Source of the DNA: CAXXFQ01 sp963674475
GTDB taxonomy: Bacteria; Planctomycetota; Planctomycetia; Pirellulales; Thermoguttaceae
Length of the DNA stretch: 64,000 bases
Assembly (NCBI GenBank): GCA_963674475.2
Contig: CAXXFQ010000024.1
Coordinates: 310,001 to 374,000, forward strand
Direction of reading: 5' to 3'
This document shows, piece after piece, positions 55,521 to 63,592 of this stretch; the stretch's first letter is position 1; every line of letters starts with the position of its first letter. The notes under the pieces were generated by a model that was not told where the DNA came from, ran no database searches, and worked only from the letters and a program-made list of their open reading frames with translations. The translations under genes and the position numbers were made by a program.

Positions 55521-56298
55521 AGCCCGAGCGTCGTCGGACTGTGGTGGACGATGTGGAGACTTGTTAGAGCCGGTTTCAAAACTCTATTTCGCGTCAATGT
55601 TTCTTGACCGTGGGAGACCTGGCAAGTAGTTCTGAAATGCCCTCTACGAGGTAAGCGAACGTCGAGCTTGCAAGGCGTTGGCTTTCCCTCGATCGAGCCA
55701 TCGTTACCCGAGTGTCCGCGACCCTCGGGCGGAATTAAGACTTCGACTGCGTGATTTGGCTGCAGCACGGCCGGGCTACGGCTATCGTCGCTTGCACATC
55801 TTGCTGAGTCGAGAGGACTGGAGCATGGATTTCGTGGCGGACCAACTTTTTTCTGGGGGGAGGTTTCGGGTTTTGACGTTAGTTGATAACTTTACCCGTG
55901 AGAGTCTGGCAACTCGGGCCGGGCAGCGGCTTACGGCCGACCACATAGTCGAGGTTCTTGAAGAGGTGACGAAGCGTCGCGGTCGGCCGAAAACGATCCG
56001 GGTGGACAATGGTCCGGAGTTTGTTTCAAAGTCCCTAGACTTGTGGGCTTACTGGAACGATGTGGAGTTGGACTTCAGTCGGCCGGGCAAACCTACAGAT
56101 AATGCATATATCGAGTCATTCAACGGCAAGTTCCGCACTGAGTGCCTGAATCAGCATTGGTTTTTATCGATGGAGGATGCCCAGGAGAAGATCCAAGCGT
56201 GGATGCGGGAGTACAACGAGCCCCGTCCGCACAGCTCTCTGGGAGGACAGACTCCCCGCGAGTTCGCGATTTTTTCAGGGCAGGCATGCCTGCCCTGA
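55498..56298 (+). pseudogene. IS3-family OrfB, second type, with internal deletion
   Basis: The N-terminal part (ARRWLSLDRA-like) is scattered over frames. From 55678 one frame reads FPRSSHRYPSVRDPRAELRL and GYGYRRLHILLSREDW, then jumps straight to SMDFVADQLFSGGRFRVLTL. About 60 residues normally found between these blocks are missing. The rest (VDNGPEFVSKSLDLWAYWND, DNAYIESFNGKFRTECLNQH) is good. The stop lies inside a perfect 32-base palindrome. Confidence 0.8.
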
Positions 56299-56302
56299 AA
56301 AA
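56271..56302. repeat. Perfect 32-base palindrome
   Basis: TTTTTCAGGGCAGGCA and its exact complement, centred on GCATGC. It lies where the IS3-type orfB (plus strand) meets an RHS fragment (minus strand), and its outer T and A runs make it a bidirectional terminator-like hairpin. Confidence 0.7.
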
Positions 56303-56870
56303 CCTTGTTTTCTAACATTCCAAGTGGACCAAACTTGGGGGCAAGCTCAAGGGCTTTGGATACTCTCATAACCCCTGGACCAAAAAATAAAGGCACCTCA
56401 GGGCCATCAGCAGCAGCGGCAACACCTGCTGCTGGTAATGCGAGTGCGTACAAGCCGAACGGATCGTATTTGTTTGCAGGGGAAGATTTGACATATCGAT
56501 AAAGATTTGGGTCGTTAGCACTGTAATGTAAGGGATCTTTTGCTGTGAACCGTCCGAGGTTCGGGTGGTACTGGCGGTGGCGGTAGTGGTAGAGACCGGT
56601 TTCGTGGTCCAGACGCTGGCCGGTGAAGAGGTGTTGCCAGTCGTAGTCGGTGTCGGTGGTTTTTAGGTTGAAGTTGGCGTCGCGGACCTCGACTTGGCCG
56701 TAGGCGTCGTAGGTGTAACGCTCGCGTACGTGCCAGTCGGGCATCTCCAACAGGCCGACCACGTTGTAGTTCGCGTCCAACATCGCCCAAAGCCGCTCGG
56801 TAGTCGTCGCCGAGACTTCGGCTGGAATGGATCGGGCGTCATCCCGCAAGAGAAAAGCGATCATGTGAGC
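56303..56870 (-). pseudogene. RHS-repeat core with truncated variable toxin end
   Basis: In the minus frame: ERLWAMLDANYNVVGLLEMP, RERYTYDAYGQVEVRDANFN, FTGQRLDHETGLYHYRHRQY, PNLGRFTAKDPLHYSANDPN and YRYVKSSPANKYDPFGLY. This is the RHS-associated core ending in the conserved DPFG. About 45 variable residues follow (APKFGPLGMLENKVFQG) before the IS palindrome cuts the gene. The N-terminal end is also missing at about 56870. In RHS toxins the variable end after DPxG is the toxin; only its start survives. Confidence 0.85.
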
Positions 56871-56896
56871 AATTCTAGCGGGATGCATAAAAAAAT

Positions 56897-57026
56897 GTCA
56901 AGCCTACGAAAACTACAACGGCGCTGGGTGCAACCTCTGCGGCTGCCGCGTCAATCGAAAGCGAAGCCGCGAGAGCTCAATAAAGCCAGAATGGCAACCG
57001 AGCGGTGTCCGGTCGGGTTGTGGTGA
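56897..57026 (+). pseudogene. 3' fragment of the zinc-ribbon-like phage gene
   Basis: Encodes AYENYNGAGCNLCGCRVNRK and, one frame over, the ending ELNKARMATERCPVGLW. It keeps the same GCGAGAGCTC difference as the copies at 37.9 and 59.9 kb. After the stop comes GTGAGTTTCAAACTTTCCAC as in those copies. Confidence 0.75.
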
Positions 57027-57065
57027 GTTTCAAACTTTCCACCAGTAGCGAGCGATGCAGCAGAG

Positions 57066-57150
57066 GGAGATCCCTTTTTTAAAATCGCTCTAAAACTATC
57101 GACCGTACAAAAATGAGAAAACCGTTCCATCGGTCTACGGAACCGAAGCG
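57066..57150. repeat. Dispersed hairpin repeat, copy 5
   Basis: About 60 bases of spacer resembling the leader (GCTC...CTAAA...GACCG) end in TCGGT-7 nt-ACCGA at 57130-57146. It follows the phage-gene fragment directly and lies next to the DUF1573 stop at 57154. Confidence 0.65.
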
Positions 57151-57153
57151 GAG

Positions 57154-57633
57154 TTATTCACCACTGACTTCTACGCGTTTTATGTGGGCAGTCATAGTAA
57201 AAAGGATCCGCGGGAGGGTGGGGTCGCTGGTCGTGATTTGAAGAACCCGCCGTAAAGTTCCGGCTTTCCCTGCCGTGTGAAGTTCCATGGGAATGGTTTT
57301 CTCTGTGCCAGGACCGAGGATGATGGGGGCGGCGTCTTCATCGCTGCCACAGCAGCCGCAGGACACTCGATTGAGAACGACCCTTGTTGCGCCGTCGTTT
57401 CTCACGGCAAACATATGCCGCAGAATAGGCCCCGCAGTGACATTTCCGAAGTCGTATCGAGTTGTGGGGACAAACAACCGCGGCCCTGAGTTCACGGAGG
57501 ACGAAGTGTCGCGGGCCCAGACGTATCCCAACGCGGCTACATACCATCCGCCGCAGAAGAACGTCATGACAAAACACGTGACGAGAACTTTCCGCCATCG
57601 GGCTTGCTTCGTTACCGGATTGGCGGTGCTCAT
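57154..57633 (-). CDS. Membrane-anchored DUF1573 protein in a Tad operon
   Basis: 159 residues. An N-terminal helix (VLVTCFVMTFFCGGWYVAAL) precedes a DUF1573 domain: RYDFGNVTAGPILRHMFAVR, the cysteine motif RVSCGCCGSDEDA and LGPGTEKTIPMELHTAGKAG. The start overlaps the TadG stop by four bases (ATGA), so the two are co-translated. This links DUF1573 to a surface structure, a relation not usually stated for this family. Confidence 0.9.
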   Translation of the reverse strand: MSTANPVTKQARWRKVLVTCFVMTFFCGGWYVAALGYVWARDTSSSVNSGPRLFVPTTRYDFGNVTAGPILRHMFAVRNDGATRVVLNRVSCGCCGSDEDAAPIILGPGTEKTIPMELHTAGKAGTLRRVLQITTSDPTLPRILFTMTAHIKRVEVSGE

Positions 57634-58871
57634 TGTACCAGCGTTACCCGTTTGGGAAGATCCAGTGCGTCATCCAATTTTAAGCTTTCATCGTAATGGA
57701 CACTGCCGTCCCCGCTAAGAGTCAGTGTTTTGCCGACGGCGGCCCCATGGAAAGCCGAGGAACCCGTGATCTCGACGGCTGTATTCGGTGCGTAAACGAT
57801 CATGTGGTTGTCGGAATTGCCGGCGATACGGGCAGTGCTGCCGGTCATGAATATGCGCAGGTTGTTGGGAATCTGTGAACTGTTGATCACGTCGCCGCCG
57901 GATGTGTCGAGCTTGCCGCTCAGGTAAATGTTCACGCCGGGCGAGACGGTCAAAGTGGATTGCCCGGTGAGGATCATGTCATTGAAGTAGTAGTCTCCCG
58001 GGGGAATCGTGTAGCTGCGTCCGCCGTCCAAAGTGAAATTACGTGATCCGTCCAGCATTTCCACATAGTTCTTTCCTTTGAGAATCGGCGGCAAGGAGGG
58101 ATTGTCATTCGAGGCCGAAATCGCGCTGGTATCGACCTCCGGGATATTCAGCGGGCGAAGCCTGGGGGAAGTGTTTCCGGTCACGACCGCGCCTCCATAC
58201 AGTGTCGTATCGCAGCCGCGTCCGGCATTGGCGTTACCGTTGACAGTTGCACTGCCCTCGACGTCGATGGGGCCGTCGCTACAAAGGCTACCCTTGTCAC
58301 GCGGAATCTGGAAATCATAGCTGCCGTCGCTGGAACGATAACTGTCCGTGACCGGCGAACCGGTAACCGATATCCAATCGACACCGACCAATGGCCCGCA
58401 GAGGCTGTTGTCGTACATGGCGATGGCAGCTGCCGTGACGTTCGCCTCCGAGATGCCCATGATGTTTGCGAAGAACAGGGAGAGGGGATTTCCCCGTCTG
58501 GAGCTTCGCTCGATTGCGACTCGAACCGCGTTAGGCCTGACAGTCGTGGAAGTAAACGTTGCAGTGTCTCGATCCCAAGTGCCAAACTCGATATCCGATG
58601 TCTTGATATCCGGTCCAACAGTCCCCTTGTTCCACGTTGCAATTTTTTGCGCCGCCAAGCTGGCTGCACTTTGATCGGGCAAGTGCTGGACCGCCGTCAG
58701 TGCGCAAGCATCGGCGGTCCGCTGCAATTCGGCGTCCGCGTGACAGATGTATCCTATGTCGACGGCGAACGCCACCATGGCAAACACGAGAACGAGCAGA
58801 ATCGCCGCCAATACCACGATATTACCTCGGCGAGAATGCTTGGCAAATCGTTTCTTGTAGGGAATCCTCAT
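57630..58871 (-). CDS. TadG-like pilus-associated protein with beta-helical C-terminus
   Basis: 413 residues. The Tad N-terminal helix NIVVLAAILLVLVFAMVAFA and the DIGYICHADAELQRTADACA segment match TadG/TadE-type proteins. The middle (about 140-175) reads GNPLSLFFANIMGISEANVT. The last 200 residues are short Gly/Asp/Ser strands (GSATVNGNANAGRGC, INSSQIPNNLRIFMTGSTAR), like the polymer-forming or beta-helical domain of planctomycete and actinobacterial TadG relatives. Located 18 bases after TadE. Confidence 0.88.
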   Translation of the reverse strand: MRIPYKKRFAKHSRRGNIVVLAAILLVLVFAMVAFAVDIGYICHADAELQRTADACALTAVQHLPDQSAASLAAQKIATWNKGTVGPDIKTSDIEFGTWDRDTATFTSTTVRPNAVRVAIERSSRRGNPLSLFFANIMGISEANVTAAAIAMYDNSLCGPLVGVDWISVTGSPVTDSYRSSDGSYDFQIPRDKGSLCSDGPIDVEGSATVNGNANAGRGCDTTLYGGAVVTGNTSPRLRPLNIPEVDTSAISASNDNPSLPPILKGKNYVEMLDGSRNFTLDGGRSYTIPPGDYYFNDMILTGQSTLTVSPGVNIYLSGKLDTSGGDVINSSQIPNNLRIFMTGSTARIAGNSDNHMIVYAPNTAVEITGSSAFHGAAVGKTLTLSGDGSVHYDESLKLDDALDLPKRVTLVQ

Positions 58872-58889
58872 GGTTGGTCTCTTTGCTTT

Positions 58890-59330
58890 TTATTGGAGCC
58901 GCTCGGCTTGCATGGTCGAGCTGGCACTGAGTGTCGTGTCTTTGAGAAACCACGGCGAAGGTAACCAGCTGACGCTGTCGAATTGTACGGAGACACTGAT
59001 CACGACTGGATCCGCAAAGCCGGCGTTTTCCAAGGCGCTTGGATTGACGGTTACCGCAGCATCTGAGACTGACGAATTAGACAGATAGTTGTTCACAACG
59101 GTCAGGACTTCCGATTGCGTGGTCCCTTCCACGATGGCCCGCCGTGCTCCCTCGCGAGTGGCGTTCGTCAACACCTGCTGCACCATGAGCATGCGTCCGA
59201 ATTCAATGATGCCAAAAACGAGCAGAATGAAGAGAGGTGCAACCAGAGCAAATTCGACTGCCGCCGTTCCGCGTCTCTGGTCCGTCCGGCTTTTTTCCTT
59301 TGCCCTCGTTCGCATTCGCATGCCGATCAT
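58890..59330 (-). CDS. TadE-like pilus assembly protein
   Basis: 146 residues from the ATG at 59330, with GAGG eight bases upstream; earlier starts lack a ribosome site. RRGTAAVEFALVAPLFILLV and FGIIEFGRMLMVQQVLTNAT is the TadE motif, followed by REGARRAIVEG. The rest is a small extracytoplasmic domain. First gene of the TadE-TadG-DUF1573 operon; no TadA/TadB motor genes lie in this window. Confidence 0.92.
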   Translation of the reverse strand: MIGMRMRTRAKEKSRTDQRRGTAAVEFALVAPLFILLVFGIIEFGRMLMVQQVLTNATREGARRAIVEGTTQSEVLTVVNNYLSNSSVSDAAVTVNPSALENAGFADPVVISVSVQFDSVSWLPSPWFLKDTTLSASSTMQAERLQ

Positions 59331-59560
59331 GGCAGCGCCTCGTTGATTAGAGCTGGTTAGAGCTGAATGCCCCATCTAAAACATAGGTCATGAATTCGAC
59401 AAACGCAAAAGACGCGTCAGAATATTGCAGGTTATTCTTTCATAAATCAGCCCCGCCACAGTGGATAGTTCTTCGTGCGGGCCAGTGCCTCCCCGCAGTT
59501 TCGAATGGTTTATTGGTCTTTGCAAAAGCAGTGAGCCCTTGTGTTTCAGTTTTTTTCCTG

Positions 59561-59587
59561 AAAAACCGGGCTCCTCGTTGGGAGCCC
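59561..59587 (-). terminator. Rho-independent terminator candidate (minus strand)
   Basis: GGGCTCC-CAACGA-GGAGCCC followed by GGTTTTT on the minus strand. The region upstream on that strand is the decayed phage fragment, so the transcript it ends is not clear. Confidence 0.55.
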
Positions 59588-59799
59588 TCGGGTCACTACT
59601 TATGCAAGGCTCAATAGTAGTAAAATGAGCGTAGATGCGATCATGACCTTCGGAAAGCAAGGTGTAACGACCGAGCAAGGATCTGCGAGACGAGGTGTGC
59701 GCGGCGATTGGTGCCGGTCGGGCCTATTTTTAGACGCCTATGGGTTACGGCCTGGCAAGCAAAACCTGCTTCGTCTGCGACAACAATAGCCCAGGAAGA

Positions 59800-60000
59800 A
59801 TCGACACGCTCCTCGAGTGGGCCAAGCACTATGCCGTCGCGGCGAAGAAGTCGAAGCGATTCTTTCCATCTGTGAAGCATGCGAAAACTACAGCGTCGCC
59901 GGGTGCAACCTCTGCGGCTGCCGCGTCAATCGCAGGCGAGCCGCGAGAGCTCAATAAAGCGAGAATGGCAACCGAGCGCTGTCCGGTCGGGTTGTGGTGA
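59800..60000 (+). pseudogene. Decayed zinc-ribbon-like phage gene
   Basis: LLEWAKHYAVAA, then one frame over GEEVEAILSICEACENYSVA and GCNLCGCRVNRRRAAR, then back to ELNKARMATERCPVGLW and a stop at 60000. At least two frameshifts. It has the GCGAGAGCTC difference. Followed by GTGAGTTTCAATCTTTCCAC and the hairpin repeat. Confidence 0.75.
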
Positions 60001-60044
60001 GTTTCAATCTTTCCACCAGCGGGGAGCGATGCACCAGATGGAGT

Positions 60045-60122
60045 ACCCTAATTTGCGATCGCTCACTAACGAGAGACCGTGTAAAGATAAAAAACCACGG
60101 CGTCGGTCTACGGAACCGAAGG
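60045..60122. repeat. Dispersed hairpin repeat, copy 6
   Basis: TACCCTAATTTGCGATCGC, then CTAAC...GACCG spacer similar to copy 1, ending TCGGT-7 nt-ACCGA at 60103-60119. Directly follows the decayed phage gene, as copy 5 does. Confidence 0.7.
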
Positions 60123-60215
60123 GCTCACTCCCGCAGGCTAAGACGCTTATTCTTGCCCACAGATTCTCCGGAAGAACCTTATTTTGTAGGGAAATTACGA
60201 GGTGAGGTTGCTTTT

Positions 60216-60250
60216 GCTTGCTGCGAACGCTTCTGGCGTCCGCAGCAAGC
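60216..60250. terminator. Strong hairpin downstream of the arabinofuranosidase gene
   Basis: GCTTGCTGCG and CGCAGCAAGC form a perfect ten-base stem, with an inner GC pairing. It lies 16 bases past the stop at 60266 on the minus strand. It has no clear T-run, so a terminator role is likely only by position. Confidence 0.5.
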
Positions 60251-60265
60251 GAAAGGACCGTTAGG

Positions 60266-62113
60266 CTATTTTTTGCCGCCCGGTTCGATGATCGGATAGA
60301 CGCAGAATGTCTCATCATCACGGATCAATAAGTAGGGCATGTACGTATGTGTAGTATTTCCATCAATCGTGAAGCACAGCGGCTGACTGGCCTTCGGTTT
60401 TAGCCAAGACTTTATGTCTTCGGGGCAATGGGAAATGGTTGTGGCGTCATTTTTATCCAGCGGGCCCTTGATTGCCATCAAGAGCGGGCCGTATTCGATT
60501 GCATAACGATTATGACCGGCGATTTGATCCTTGCCGACATAGGGCGTAACGCGAAAATTCATTGGCAACGTGAACGAAATCGTGTCGCCGTCAGCCCAGG
60601 TGCGATCTATCGCTTGATACGTTCCCGGTTTGCCGACGGCTACCTGTTGGCCGTTGACCGCCAACGGCACATCGGCAGCTGCCCACGACGGCACCCGCAC
60701 ATGGATCACGACCTTCACGGGCTTCTTCGTGGCCAGTTGCAATGATACCTGCGGCTCGTAGGGAAACTTCGTGGCCATCTCCAAAGTGACCGGCTGGTCG
60801 TTGTGCCTCCATTTGATGCTGGAGGGCTCGAAAAGATTCACATATAAGCCGTCGGGGGCGATGGAATAGATATACTCGGGCAACGATCCGTAAAGCCGCG
60901 TGCCCTGTCCTTCGCAACAGGTATTGCAGCAGCGGACATCGTACTGTAGCCCTTGCATAGCGCTGTGATACCGAACTTTTCGTCCATCCACCATACTGGG
61001 TATGCCGACGTTATAGATCGACCTCTCGATCTCCGTAGTGTATTTCTCTTGCTCGGGATAGAGTCGGTGAAAGCGTTGGTTGAATTTGATCCAAAACACG
61101 CTGCCACAAAGTTCGCCGGTTGGGTTTGCCTGCGTCAAATAGTAAGATTTCGGTGGATACAATCCGTGCTCGCATATCGCGAGACTTCCACCTAAGTGCA
61201 ACCAGTTTTCGTAAATCAACTCCCAAGCACCGAGCATGGCATCGAGATACGTCTTATCGCCAGTTGCGAGGTAATGATCGAGATACGCCTCAAAACTGGT
61301 GATTTCATAACAGTGCGGTCTATCGAGAGGATACTTCCAGACTCCTTCTTTATCGCGAGCGGCCAATTGTTCCAACCACCAATCGCACACATAGTACTTT
61401 TCGGCTACCTGCAAGTCTTCCGGTTTTCCGATGGGCGTAAAATAGGTTCTTGTGCAAGCGATGTGCCCCTGGTGGTTGTGTGCCGCGCAGTACAACAGCT
61501 CCGGCAATCTGTCCCATTTATTGAACCAATCGGTATGTCCCCGCAGAAGACCATATGCCTTCGGGTTACCCACGATAGCCGCTTCGATCAGCCCGTGCGT
61601 GAACCAGGCCCTTGCGTAGTTGGGTTCCTGGCTCACCGCTCCGTCGCGCGGGTGAGCGGCGATGTAGCCGTCCGGCTCGCCGCACTCTTCGATACCGTCG
61701 ATCAGTTCGTTGAACCGCTTGCGCAGTTCGGCATGTTCGAACCAGCGAAGCGTGTTGCCGGCGCCCATCAAGAATCGACCGGCATTCGATCCTCGCAACT
61801 TCGTGTCCCAGCCGGGAACCTGCGGCGTATCCGAGGGCGGGTTCTTCTGCCCGGCCCGCTGCCGAAACGGAAAGAGCATGTGGTCGACAGAAAACGAGTT
61901 TAAGAGATACGTGATGTTTTCGTCCATCACCGGTTTGAACAACCCGGCTTCGTCGAGTGTGACGCCGCAGGTGGGCACGTCGAGTTTATAAGGCACGGGC
62001 TTCCAACCGGCCGGATTGCTAGCCTTCAGCCGAGGTTTCGACAGTTCGGCTCCTATAACGGAACTGCTGATCAGCAACAATGCAACGCAGATAAAATCTT
62101 TTACTTTTCGCAT
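60266..62113 (-). CDS. GH127-like beta-L-arabinofuranosidase, secreted
   Basis: 615 residues from the ATG at 62113. Signal peptide KDFICVALLLISSSVIG. The (alpha/alpha) barrel has QVPGWDTKLRGSNAGRFLMG, HGLIEAAIVGNPKAYGLLRG and EITSFEAYLDHYLATGDKTY. Near residue 410 the pair in DVRCCNTCCEGQGTRLYG is the cysteine cluster that in GH127 enzymes holds zinc and supplies the nucleophile. The C-terminal part is beta-rich (VVIHVRVPSWAAADVPLAVN). It probably trims arabinose from plant-type or algal glycans. It may work alongside the rhamnosidase at 49.0 kb. Confidence 0.9.
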   Translation of the reverse strand: MRKVKDFICVALLLISSSVIGAELSKPRLKASNPAGWKPVPYKLDVPTCGVTLDEAGLFKPVMDENITYLLNSFSVDHMLFPFRQRAGQKNPPSDTPQVPGWDTKLRGSNAGRFLMGAGNTLRWFEHAELRKRFNELIDGIEECGEPDGYIAAHPRDGAVSQEPNYARAWFTHGLIEAAIVGNPKAYGLLRGHTDWFNKWDRLPELLYCAAHNHQGHIACTRTYFTPIGKPEDLQVAEKYYVCDWWLEQLAARDKEGVWKYPLDRPHCYEITSFEAYLDHYLATGDKTYLDAMLGAWELIYENWLHLGGSLAICEHGLYPPKSYYLTQANPTGELCGSVFWIKFNQRFHRLYPEQEKYTTEIERSIYNVGIPSMVDGRKVRYHSAMQGLQYDVRCCNTCCEGQGTRLYGSLPEYIYSIAPDGLYVNLFEPSSIKWRHNDQPVTLEMATKFPYEPQVSLQLATKKPVKVVIHVRVPSWAAADVPLAVNGQQVAVGKPGTYQAIDRTWADGDTISFTLPMNFRVTPYVGKDQIAGHNRYAIEYGPLLMAIKGPLDKNDATTISHCPEDIKSWLKPKASQPLCFTIDGNTTHTYMPYLLIRDDETFCVYPIIEPGGKK

Positions 62114-62146
62114 AAGCTTTCTTATTCTACAAAATACTATTGCCAA

Positions 62147-62540
62147 ATGCGGTCTTAAAATCCAGTCTCTTTTTCATTCTTTCACAAAAACCTGATAGGA
62201 AAGCGAATGGATAAAAATCATATAAGTAACATGGTACACATGTTAGAAGTTTTTGCCGGCGCGTCAATCTTTATTTGCGATCGAAAGCAAAACTTGGCGA
62301 GTTCAAATCTGAAATGCAACAGGGGGAGGAAATGATATAGGGTACCGCAAGGCGGTTCGATAAGTTGTTGTTTTATGCAATAACCACCACCGAACCGGGA
62401 GCCCTACGATGCCGTATGCCCACCTTACCATATTGGAGTCTATAGCGACAACTACATTTTCCAAGAAACGACAATTAGGTCTTTCGTTTTGAATTGATGA
62501 GTGGCATCCCATCTGATTTGGCTTTGGCCGGGGGGGACTG
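62147..62540. other. Non-coding stretch
   Basis: About 390 bases upstream of the arabinofuranosidase gene, presumably holding its promoter. Short frames on both strands show no known domain. Confidence 0.45.
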
Positions 62541-62550
62541 GATGCCCGGG

Positions 62551-62668
62551 AATTAAATCGGACTTGGATGTGCGGCGATTATGGGCTGCTCTGGCGAGGT
62601 ATCCCGGACGGTTTCAGGATGGGCAGCTGCGGACGCTTCAGCGGCACCTTCGTCAGTGGCGGGTATAA
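62551..62668 (+). pseudogene. IS21-family IstA fragment
   Basis: The frame DLDVRRLWAALARYPGRFQD and GQLRTLQRHLRQWRV matches the conserved HTH-side segment of IS21-type IstA proteins (GQLRTLQRRVREWR type). It ends in a stop at 62666 exactly where an IS3-type end (TGGTCTGG) begins, so that insertion cut it. Confidence 0.7.
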
Positions 62669-63020
62669 TGGTCTGGAGAAACTGGGCGCGCCGATAAGGT
62701 GGATTCGCAATTGCTCCGACAAGGACCTTCGGAGGCGAATTCATGGTAAGGAAACGACGGGCATTTACGGGGTCCTTCCGTGTGAAAGTCGCTTTGGCGG
62801 CAATTCGGGGGGAGGGCACTTTGGCCGAATTGGCGAGCCGGTTTGAGGTGCATGCGAACCAGGTGGCAGCCTGGAAAAAACAGGCCATCGAAGGAATGGC
62901 CGAGAGCCTTGGCGACGGTTGGCGGCGACAGGCCAAGGAGGATGAGCAGCGCGAGGCGAAACTTTTCCAACAGATCGGCCAGCTCCAATTTGAGCTGGAC
63001 TGGTTGAAAAAAAGCTGGAG
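62669..63020 (+). mobile_element. IS3-family element, copy 3, truncated
   Basis: Begins TGGTCTGGAGAAACTGGGCG, the right end of the family, followed by orfA. It is cut by the hairpin-string array at 63021; orfB and the other end are missing. Confidence 0.8.
62743..63020 (+). pseudogene. IS3-family OrfA, readable frame, no OrfB
   Basis: MVRKRRAFTGSFRVKVALAA, LASRFEVHANQVAAWKKQAI and the zipper QIGQLQFELDWLKK, with GGAGG eight bases before the ATG. It is the intact form of the gene that is frameshifted at 22640. An A7 run (A8 in copy 1) precedes the hairpin-string insertion, after which the frame is foreign (RAVSHGG...). Confidence 0.8.
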
Positions 63021-63303
63021 AGCCGTGAGCCACGGCGGGCAGTGGGAGCTTCGGCTCCATCGTAGTTTTCATAACGGTGCGGTAGCACCAACCCGCTCCG
63101 GTCGTACCGGGCCGTGAGCCACGGCGGGCGGTAGGAGCTTCTGCTCCATCGTAATTTCGAAAGTGGTGTGGCAGCACCAACTCGTCCCCGGTCCTACCGA
63201 CCCGCGAGCCGCGGTGGGCGTAGTGCGTGCGGCCTGATCCGCTTTGGGAAATTTTCCAGAGCGCAAAAGGACGCACGCCTCCGACAGTCGGGCCTCCCGA
63301 CCC
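63021..63303 (+). repeat. Array of three string-of-hairpins repeats
   Basis: Two type I units (63021-63110 and 63111-63200) and one type II unit (63203-63301) in direct order. Each type I unit has GCCGTG-AGC-CACGGC, GGAGC-loop-GCTCC, GGTG-loop-CACC and CCGGT-3 nt-ACCG stems. Differences between units keep the pairing. Type II ends GTCGGG-CCT-CCCGAC-like. Confidence 0.72.
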
Positions 63304-63370
63304 GCGGTGCGGTCGCTGGTGGTGGTAGCAATCAAGGTATTCAGATAAGATTTGTCGGAGAGTTCTTTGG
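63304..63370 (-). repeat. Short piece of the integrase-core IS
   Basis: GTGCGGTCGCTGGTGGTGGT, then ATCAAGGTATTCAGATAAGA and TTGTCGGAG match the transposase gene near 541-600. It follows a type II hairpin-string unit exactly as in copy C at 47443, so this junction was copied as a block. Confidence 0.7.
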
Positions 63371-63433
63371 TTACGCCCTAAGTCAAAATTCCCCAGTAGG
63401 TAGTGGCAGCAATTCAATATGGGAGACAACTTT

Positions 63434-63577
63434 ATGCGGATCAACCGAAGAACAGCAGTACGATGCGCTCTCATTGTGATCCCCCTAGGCATCTTGGGGC
63501 TCTTTGCGATTTTGCTCTACTCGTCTCGCATCGTCAAGAAAAAGCCCTATCTATTTTCGGTTGAATCAGGTGTATAG
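63434..63577 (+). CDS. Short membrane-protein start fused to leader repeat
   Basis: 47 codons: MRINRRTAVRCALIVIPLGI and LGLFAILLYSSRI. The last about 15 codons correspond to a piece of the IS leader (CGTCTCGCATCGCCAAG in copy A). It looks like the first helix of a lost membrane protein cut by a leader fragment. Weak evidence. Confidence 0.3.
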   Translation: MRINRRTAVRCALIVIPLGILGLFAILLYSSRIVKKKPYLFSVESGV

Positions 63578-63592
63578 GCACTATCGGTCCGG

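Noticed and set aside
63021..63303. Array of three repeats as a CRISPR array
   Set aside because: Units are directly adjacent with no spacers, and each unit is itself a chain of hairpins.
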